Positions 56,630-64,000 of a stretch of DNA of 64,000 nt are shown piece by piece. The notes under the pieces were generated by a model that made no database searches, was not told the origin of the DNA, and was given only the letters and a program-made list of their open reading frames with translations. The number at the start of each line of letters is the position of its first letter. Position 1 is the first letter of the stretch. Source of the stretch: Bombyx mori (taxonomy: Eukaryota; Arthropoda; Insecta; Lepidoptera; Bombycidae); assembly GCF_030269925.1 (NCBI RefSeq), contig NC_085129.1:17475501-17539500 (forward strand). Direction: 5' to 3'. The position numbers and the translations under genes are program-made.

Positions 56630-57736
56630 AAAGGACAATGCCCAAAAGTGGGCCAACTTTATGTCAAAACTATTTGTACTTGAAAAACTATGCTTTATTT
56701 TTTCACGTTGTTTAGTTTATGTATCAACATTTCTTTCAACCTGGCATTGTTTTCCAAAAAAAAAAATTACTTATTTGATAACATCCCAAAACTATCCATG
56801 CCATAGTTTTTAAATTCGCCAATAGGCAAAGGGCTTAGTCTATACAGCCTTATAGCAAACCTATATGCTTTCAAACGAAAGAGTTGTTTGTGACTTGAAC
56901 AACAAATAAAAAAAAAATAGCTAATGCTTTTATTTCACAGGCTTCTTAGTTTATTTTTGTTCAATTCAATATTTATTGTAATAATAATTATTACTTAAAA
57001 CCATGAATTATTTAATATTTTTAGATATTAATGATTCCATTAGTAAAATTATCAATGGCCTACCATTACTCTATTCTTATTATATATGATCAGAGAATTT
57101 TGGCAGCAACCCGAGTGAAGCGTCACTTGAATTTTTATTTTAATGTTTTTTTAATAGTTTATTGTGTAATTTGTATTATTTGTATTTGTAATATTGTGTA
57201 TAAAAGGTCTGCGTAAGCTCATGCTCAGTCAATGTGGTATTCGTCGATTTGACGTCAAAACTCCCAAAAAGCAATAAAAAGAGATACACCGGCTTTTTAT
57301 TGACATAAAAAATATATAACTTCGACAGACTAGGCTGTATAGGCTACGCTCTTTGCCTGCTTATTGGTGAATTTAAAAACAACAACAATATCGTTGCTGG
57401 CTTCCGGATTTCATTTCATTTTATTATTATTATGAGGATATAATAATAATAATAAAATGTACGTAAGGGCTTATTTCTAGCAACATTAACCACAATTAAC
57501 TTATTTAATACTGTAGATAATTATGAGAGCGATTATTGATTTCGAAGAAAACAATTAACAACTTAATTTTAGCTGCAGAAAAAAACAGATTTCTCTTAAA
57601 CCTGGGTGAGCATATAAAAATCGTTTTCTGAATATGAAACGATATTTCTTTGTCTATCAAATTAAGTTAAAACCATCATGACAGGACAACTTTTTTTAGG
57701 GGCCCAAACGCCCATAGAAAATGGGCATTGTCCTTT
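56630..57736. mobile_element. 1.1-kb TIR element with an inner inverted repeat
   Basis: Perfect 15-bp outer TIRs (AAAGGACAATGCCCA) enclose a second inverted pair: TTCGCCAATAGGCAAAG near 56815 against a matching stretch ending near 57378. TTA-like flanks. No coding region. It lies between the CKAP2-like and esterase genes. Confidence 0.72.
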
Positions 57737-58321
57737 ATAAACATTAGCAAAAGCAAAACATTAACTGTCCCCTTCACACTCATAGAGAGAGAGATGGGCA
57801 GACTTTTAAGGATGCGCCATGGATGTGCATGCAGTGTGCACCGCGCGCATATTCACAAACCTACACAAGCGCAACGTGTGAATGTGTTGAACGTGAGCTA
57901 AATGGTAAGAGGAGTGGGGGGTGTGAGGTTTTATTTTCGTTACGGTATTGTATATATATGGAGGTAATTCTTGATTCGGTCAAGCTATGCAATAGCTTAA
58001 AAATTGCTTGGAAGAAAACTTCGCCATCTCCCTCTAATATACGCCTCATGATTTATAGATGAAATCCTCCCTACTTTACGGACATCCGATCGATTGTGTC
58101 GATAATGTGTCTAAAGTTTTTTTTTTTAATTGTGCCACTTTAACCATTGCAACTTGTAAACAAAGTAAATTAGAAATCAATAGTTGTTAGGATGATCCTT
58201 TTTACATAGAAACAAATTAACCACGTTCTGACTGACGCCACAGCCAAGCACAGGTTATGCTTAAATAAACAGCCTATGAAAACAAAAAAATTAGCCTACA
58301 GAATTAGGCAATGTCCCGAGC

Positions 58322-58735
58322 AATTTTTTTTATTGCCCTTGTGGCGAGGCGAGCAGGCGAGTATATAGCGCACCTGATGGTGAGCGGTTACAGTCGCCCT
58401 TGGACGTCAGCAATGCCAGCCGCTGTCTACCGTTAAGTACTCTCCACAAGCCTAGTTTGAAGAAGGACATATAGAGCTCGGCAATCACCGGGGAGGAGAG
58501 CTCATTCCAAAGCCGGATGATGCGTGGCATAAAAGATCTTTGGAAGCGCACTGTGGATGAACGCAGTGGTTCTAGGTAGTATGGACGAAGGTCTAGGTCT
58601 TGGAGATGATGGGATCATCACAAGCAATTCCTCAGAACACTCCCTGTGAAACATATGGTACAAAATACAGAAAGAACTGAAGTCCTCCGCAGACCCAGAG
58701 GTTCCAAATGATGCTAATGTACAAGAGCCAGGGTA
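58322..58735 (-). mobile_element. 5'-truncated LINE with reverse-transcriptase C-terminus
   Basis: The longest copy of a LINE family. The minus strand reads RSFMPRIIRLWNELSSPVIA then FFKLGLWRVLNGRQRL. This is the usual C-terminal end of jockey/CR1-like ORF2 (SF-PR---LWN-LP). A 3' tail with ACGTCC--GGGCGACTGTAACC and a poly-A/GGCAATAAAA end follows. Confidence 0.72.
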
Positions 58736-59212
58736 AAACATTTAAAAAAAAGCTTCGGGAATTGGATTACAACATCGTGGTTCCTTTAAAAACGATTTCA
58801 AATAAAAACAAAAAGAAATCCGCAATAATCATTTAATCTTCAAATGTTTTATTATAGATTATAAAAATATATAATTTTCATTAATTTTAAACGACAAGTT
58901 AAATAACTAAAAATTGGCACAATACATTTTATAATATGTGAAATGATAACAGCATTTACGTTTAAGGCAAAAATATTAAATGTGAAACTAATTTTTATTT
59001 TAATATTATTATCTTTTGATCTTAACAAAATGCTGGGTGTTTCGAAAACCGTTCTTTAAAGTGAAGGCGAGGTGTTGAAAATAATGGAAATACAAATCGT
59101 TATAAGCAAATTTTCTATTTGGCTCGTTTTTTCCTGCAGCACGCAATGAACATCAAATGAGGCCATCAGCGCAAAAGTGGCCTAAGCTTACCATAGTTAT
59201 TATGGAGCAATG

Positions 59213-59452
59213 AGTGGTGGTAAGACCTCTTGTGAGTCCGCACGGGTAGGTACCACCGCCCTGCCTATTTCTGCAGTGAAGCAGTAATGCGTTTTGGGTT
59301 GAAGGGTGGGGCAGCCGTTGTAACTATAGGTACTTGAGACCTTAGAACTTATATCTCAAGGTGGGTGGCGCATTTACGTCGTAGAAGTCTATGGGCTCCA
59401 GTAACCACTTAACACCAGGTGGGCTGTGAGCTCGTCCCCATATAGGCAATAA
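59213..59452 (+). repeat. Bm1-type SINE, 3' half
   Basis: Well preserved from GTGGTGGTAAGACCTCTTG to CATATAGGCAATAAGG. Confidence 0.86.
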
Positions 59453-60113
59453 GGTTTTTTAAGTTTTCATGAATTTGAATTTGAGTAGACAAAAAACAAT
59501 ACGCGCAAAAATAATGTTTCCAAAGTCATCTGTTATCTATTGCTGAAACTAGGGATACGCCGGTTTTGCATCAAAACTTATTATATTTTAAATAATAAAT
59601 TGCAATATACATATTATTATAGGCATTATTATGAAAAATTGTGGGTAGACCACTTTTGCGCTGACATATATAATTTTCCGCATAATACATTACAGTAGTG
59701 CATATTAATCCTCTTTTGGCTACACATTTTATTAAGCGAGACGAACAAAACGAACCTCTATTTACTGAATGCATAAAGACTATATTAATATACGTAGTTT
59801 TCTTTATTATTATTAACTTAATTTTTTTAGCAAATATCTCGCTAGCACTCCGGACGTTGACTAATTTGACTATACATACAAAAAGCATATAACTAACCTA
59901 ATTTAAAACTACCCACAACATTGTATTGGAATATGTATTTATTAATTAGAACCCCTCTAGCCGCATGGGTGTGCACAAAAGTACTTTTAATGATACACAA
60001 AGAATTTCTAAATTATGCTCGGTAGTACATTAATAAAACGCTTACCCTAAACACGTCAAAAGGGATTAATGGAAGCGCATAGAGAATTTAATGTAAATGG
60101 ATATTTGATAATA

Positions 60114-60516
60114 CAGTAATCCTCCTTATAACACGGCGCTCTTATAACGCATATTCATATTACGCGATTTCGGTCCCTCGTATAATACGGGTATTCCCCC
60201 ATATACCTGACGAGGGGATTTAACACGTTATATTTCTTTACTGTGAAATTTATAATGATTTGTGCAGTTCTTATTTAATTTCGTCGTATCTTTGCACATT
60301 GTGCCAAAGGTGTTGTTATAAAAAAAAAAAAAAATAATTTATAGAATTTGTGTTCCTAGTTTTTGAATTGCAAAAACATCGGTTATTTTTTTATTTATAT
60401 TATATTTATACATAGCGCGTTATGTGGGGTCATTTATGTGCGTTATGCGAGGATACTCCAACAACGCGTTTCCGATAACGCGGAACCAACCTGTCGTGTT
60501 ATAGAGTGGATTACTG
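60114..60516. mobile_element. TA-flanked MITE with CAGTAATCC ends
   Basis: A 403-bp element with TIRs CAGTAATCC(T/A)C(C/T) continuing to TATAACAC. TA flanks both ends. The interior repeats TATAACRC-like motifs. The termini resemble the pogo/Tigger group. No coding sequence. Confidence 0.78.
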
Positions 60517-60519
60517 TAT

Positions 60520-61825
60520 TTATAACCGGATTCTTTTACTCTTTAAAAAAAGTTGGTCCCTTTTAGACTGAAAGTTGCTGAAAACAGCAAGCAGCTCATC
60601 ATGACAAATGAAACTGAAACTTGTTTTAACTGTCAAAACCTTATTGGAATGTTTTCAAAGAACTAAATACGACATTAAAATTTCTTAAAATTATCTAGAA
60701 ATGCAGTAATTTTTTATTTATTTTAAATAAACCTTAATAATTATAACATGACTACAGTTTCTACACACGAAAATATATCAATTAACGTTATAAAAAAATT
60801 ATAAAAAAGACAATCATATTACTCAGACTGAGCTAGGTTTGAAGGGCGGGGTCTACTTCTGAATAATTACATAATTTAGAGGCGTGAAACTGAGAAACAG
60901 TTTTGGATGTGGCACTTTATAACTGGTAACTCAGGAACGTCCATTTTGTATAAAACCAAACAGATTTATTTATTACACGCGGCTTTTTACTATGCTGTGA
61001 CGTCACACCACAGCCCCGGTACCGTGCACATAAAAACATCGTTTTTTTTTCAAGCATACGGTGCGCATAAAAATACTTTTTTAAGCACCATTATAATTAT
61101 TTTTTATTTTGAAAAAAATACACATTCTTAACTAGTCAATATATATTTTTTCATTTACATTTCAGTAAAACCAAGCTTAATTATTATTATTTTTGAAACT
61201 AAGCATGTACGACTCTTAGAATTTTTGTGTAGGGTTTTTTTCAACAAATATTAACGAAATTACTCGACCAACATATCGTAAAATGGATTTATCTCTGTTA
61301 AGCTAATGCTATAGGTTTTTAACTTCAAATTCAATTTTATAAACATCAAATCAAATTTAGTTTCTGTTGAAGACATAGTCATGTTATTTGCGTTTTCTTC
61401 TTTCTTTTTGTTTTTAGTTTTGTTAACTTTAAAATGAAATAAAAATAATTCTAACCTTGGAATAGAAAATGAATTTGATATTAAAATTTACAAAAGTGAA
61501 TTTCAAATTCACAAAATTGAATTTGTAGTTTACAAAATTGGATTTGTCGTATATAAAATTAAATTTTGAAGTTTATAAAATTGAATTTGAAGTTAAAAAC
61601 TTGTATTACGAGGGAGGAGCACCGGAATAATACGATGGCCTAGTTGCATCCTTTTCAAACAACCTATTGAAATAACATAATAATGGTAATTAAGTTTCTC
61701 TTTTCCGTTTTGGTTTTTGAGACTGGTCGAATTAGCTTTGTTTTGACGAAATGATTACACCGAATTTCGACAGTTGACTATAAAATCTTAATTTCCCATT
61801 ATAACGTGATCCACTGTTGTATTAT
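60520..61825. other. 3' flank of the esterase gene
   Basis: AT-rich. A run of AAATTGAATTTG-like units at 61480-61590 forms a loose tandem repeat. No gene seen. Confidence 0.5.
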
Positions 61826-61830
61826 TAACA

Positions 61831-62644
61831 TTACTTCTTTCCGCCTAGCGATTCGAAGAAACTGACGAATTTATTCACTCCTATGTTCTTGGGTAGATCG
61901 TCTTCGGGCGGATCATTAGCTCTGATCACGTCCTTTGGAGCACCGTTGCTGTTATGCACCATTTTGATTTCGTTCGAAGTCCTGGCTTTCTTGTCGACTC
62001 CGTTAGTGTTTATGTGGTCATTGACCGGTTTGTGTTCATTCGACTCTAGTTGGGCCGGTTCACTGAATTCCAGTATCATTTCTTTGACGCTCGGTGCTTG
62101 TTCGGGGGTCTCAGTTTTCTCTGTGACTATCAAAGTTTGGGAGCCATCGTTGTTTTCAAGGAGTGTGGTAGTTGTGATTTGCGTTTCAACTTCGGCTCTG
62201 TCGATTTGGTCAGAGTCACTCACGACTTCTGTCCTCTCTTCGGAAACGCTGGTCTCTTTGTTCATGACTTGGGTTATGACCACTGTCTCGATAACGGACA
62301 CTATTTCCGGTTCATGTTTGGGCGCATCGATTTCTGGTTCATTTTTGTATGTATCGATTTCTGTTTCTTTTTTGCATGTATCGATTTCTGATTCATTTTG
62401 GTATGTATCGATTTCTGGTTCTTTTTTGAATGTATCGATTTGTGGTTCGTTTTTAGACTGGTTGGTCGTTTCATCCCAGATTCTGTAGTGTTTGTCGTAG
62501 ATTTTCTCCCAAAAGTCCATCTTCTCTTGGTCCGGGTTTGAGATTAAAGTTAATTCTGAATTTAGATTTAGACAGTATAAATTGTCGTTTGTTACCGGTA
62601 GCCAGTTGGTGTTCAAATAGTGGTTTTCGTCCGGTATCGGGTTC
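61831..62644 (-). CDS. Carboxylesterase terminal exon with repeat extension
   Basis: 814 bases from acceptor CTATTTCAG to TAA at 61833-61831. The first 50 or so residues (NPIPDENHYLNTNWLPV and following) finish the esterase domain. The rest is an extension with about 5.5 copies of a unit like EPEIDTYKN, then Thr/Glu-rich sequence and a C-terminal helix NKFVSFFESLGGKK. Confidence 0.88.
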
Positions 62645-64000
62645 CTGAAATAGGTTTTAGTGTCGGAAATTTGAGGTTTATAACGGAGACAAATTGTAAA
62701 TTCTGATATAGTTTTGTGAAAATAAAGGTATCATTAAATTTAATATGTTCACAGTGGGTATTCAGTTTTAATGGATGTAAGAGCAAGTTGCTTTTTAAGC
62801 CTTCGTCAAACAGAACGCGTACTTAACGTCGCGCTCTTCAAATTGACTAGATGAGTCTAACGCTCCTTGACGCAACGCATTCGCCAAATCATAGTGCCTT
62901 TCGATAGCAGTGTGAAAATTTAAAAGTATTAAGAAATCGAGTGATTCAGATGTGGCATTGTATAAGCATGGGTATTTTCTAACTATTAATATTATTTTTT
63001 CGGGCATTATCTAGTATTTTAATACACATTCACTCGGACGCTAAAATAAAATTTGTAAAAAATTACAACGCCTGACGTCAAAGCGTCCTAACGCCGCGAC
63101 AGAGCGCTGCGTACTTATAGCGCTGGGGCTCTGTTTGACGGTATGTTACCATAGTAGTACAACACATCTCGGCGTCATAGCGCGGCGTCCGTTTAGCGCT
63201 CGGACGCGCGCTAATTACGCGTTCTGTTTGACGAAGGCTTTAAGCCAAATTGAAGATAGAGCCTTTTGATGATGTGAATTATTGTTTAGCAAGGGAGATA
63301 CGGAGAGGCGTATCAGACCTCATTCCGTACTTAAGATGTTTTTATACGAAAACAATGAACTAGGTAATCGAGATATTTTAATCATTAAATATGTAAGGAC
63401 GTCTTCAATGCCTATAGTGTAATCTTCATCGGTCGAGCAAGAATTTAAAGAACGATATAAACTTGAGCAAGTCTCACGTATTATTATATCTGTAATCGAA
63501 ATAACTTACCCAGATTTAGCGAAATTAGTCCAGAGCCTGACAATCCTCTCACGCATCTTGATATCTTCAGGAGTCGGCTCCACGTCTTTCTGGAAGTCAT
63601 TCTTGAACAGATAGCCCAGCTCGTCCATGTGCATAGCGTACTTCAGTCCAAGACTAAAGAAGATCTTCTGGGCGATATTCAATTCGCCCACATAATCAAA
63701 TCTATAGTAATAAATTGGACGGTTCGTAACTTGGAGCAAATATTTTATGTATCGATGCGTGTCCAAATTGATCAACTTGTCTGATAGGAGATGGAAGTAT
63801 TCTGGTAGACTCTCCACTCCTGTGTGGTTCCCTTTGAAATACAATTTCTTTATTTCTTCTACGATTGCCAAGGCTTCTTCTGAGTTTCTGTCTATGTTCA
63901 GGTCAGCTGGTATCAACTCTTGAAGATCATCAGTCTTTCTCTCGCAGGCGTACTCTAATGACGTAGTTCCAACTAGTATTGGGATGTTGGCTGTTCTACC
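61831..64000 (-). CDS. Carboxylesterase (alpha/beta hydrolase), last two exons
   Basis: Two exons (64000-63510 and 62644-61831) join in phase as GG|G. The first is open to the window edge and begins inside the fold at NIPILVGTTSLEYACE, the family strand V-P---G----E. It then has AMHMDELGYLF, the catalytic-His loop (G--H-DELGYLF). The second gives the last helix (MDFWEKIYDKHYRIW). The hydrolase fold ends there, but about 210 more codons follow before TAA. They are acidic and hydrophilic, with a 9-residue tandem repeat. The nucleophile Ser and acidic triad residue lie upstream, outside the window. Relatives hydrolyse esters such as xenobiotics, pheromones or juvenile hormone. Which one applies here cannot be told. 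Confidence 0.9.
62302..62448 (-). repeat. 27-bp coding minisatellite in esterase gene
   Basis: About 5.5 in-frame copies of a 27-bp unit encode 9-residue repeats of the form E(P/S/T)EID(T/A)(Y/F/C)(K/Q)(N/K). Every copy keeps the frame. Third-position changes between copies suggest it is not a brand-new expansion. Confidence 0.85.
62799..63238. mobile_element. 440-bp GC-rich MITE in esterase intron
   Basis: Ends GCCTTCGTCAAACAGAACGC and its reverse complement, with TTTAA duplicated on both sides (62794-62798, 63239-63243). The interior has several GCG-rich inverted motifs (GCGCTCGGACGCGCGC). The superfamily is uncertain. Confidence 0.8.
63510..64000 (-). CDS. Carboxylesterase penultimate exon (partial)
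   Basis: Open without stop from the window end to donor GG|GTAAGT. It holds 163 codons of the C-terminal half of the catalytic domain, including FDYVGELN and the His loop. The intron after it contains a 440-bp TIR element. Confidence 0.92.

Noticed and set aside
61883..62488. A 201-codon plus-strand open frame opposite the esterase terminal exon
   Set aside because: It is the antisense shadow of the 27-bp repeat and its surroundings. The minus strand has the splice sites and family match.

Overview
The window comes from a moth, almost certainly Bombyx (domestic or wild silkworm). The main evidence is about 35 copies of the silkworm Bm1-type SINE, many with a tRNA-like head, a 3' tail ending in CTAAGCAATAAA, or both. 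AT-rich DNA with short GT-AG exons, lepidopteran Helitrons, a DD37D mariner and a Ty3-type LTR element fit this. Most of the 64 kb is intron or intergenic DNA built of transposable elements.

Three host genes are supported, all on the minus strand. (1) Positions 263-23167 hold the 5' part of an ABCC4/MRP4-like ABC transporter gene. Fourteen exons were placed by splice sites and by reading phase. They run from the start codon at 23167 through the first membrane domain and nearly all of the first nucleotide-binding domain; the rest lies beyond base 1. One junction (exon 3 to exon 4) does not join in phase, so an exon is probably unseen or the gene is damaged. (2) Positions 50619-55526 hold a complete five-exon gene for a 622-residue CKAP2-like mitotic spindle protein with a KEN-box degron. 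(3) Positions 61831-64000 hold the last two exons of a carboxylesterase. It has the catalytic-His region and an unusual acidic C-terminal extension with a 9-residue tandem repeat.

Between genes 1 and 2 (23.2-50.6 kb) I found no host gene. That stretch holds an intact mariner (31573-32879, 346-codon transposase) inserted in a Helitron, a three-layer nest (Bm1 in a hAT-like element in Bm1, 25483-26540), a second hAT-like element with an 8-bp target duplication (42076-42812), two inverted copies of a 277-bp TIR element, a pogo-like element, and many SINE and LINE tails. Inside the ABC gene, the 10.5-kb intron between exons 2 and 3 carries an internally deleted Ty3-type LTR element (16806-19870), a 1.05-kb fold-back element with arms of about 260 bp (15647-16695), another pogo-like element and a Helitron. 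Smaller introns carry further SINEs and a Helitron close to splice sites.

I did not find a new enzymatic or defence system. The most informative signals are datable nested insertions, the esterase extension, the close approach of mobile elements to splice sites in the ABC gene, and a SINE whose 3' tail resembles that of a LINE family in the same window. All statements rest on reading the sequence; no database search was run.
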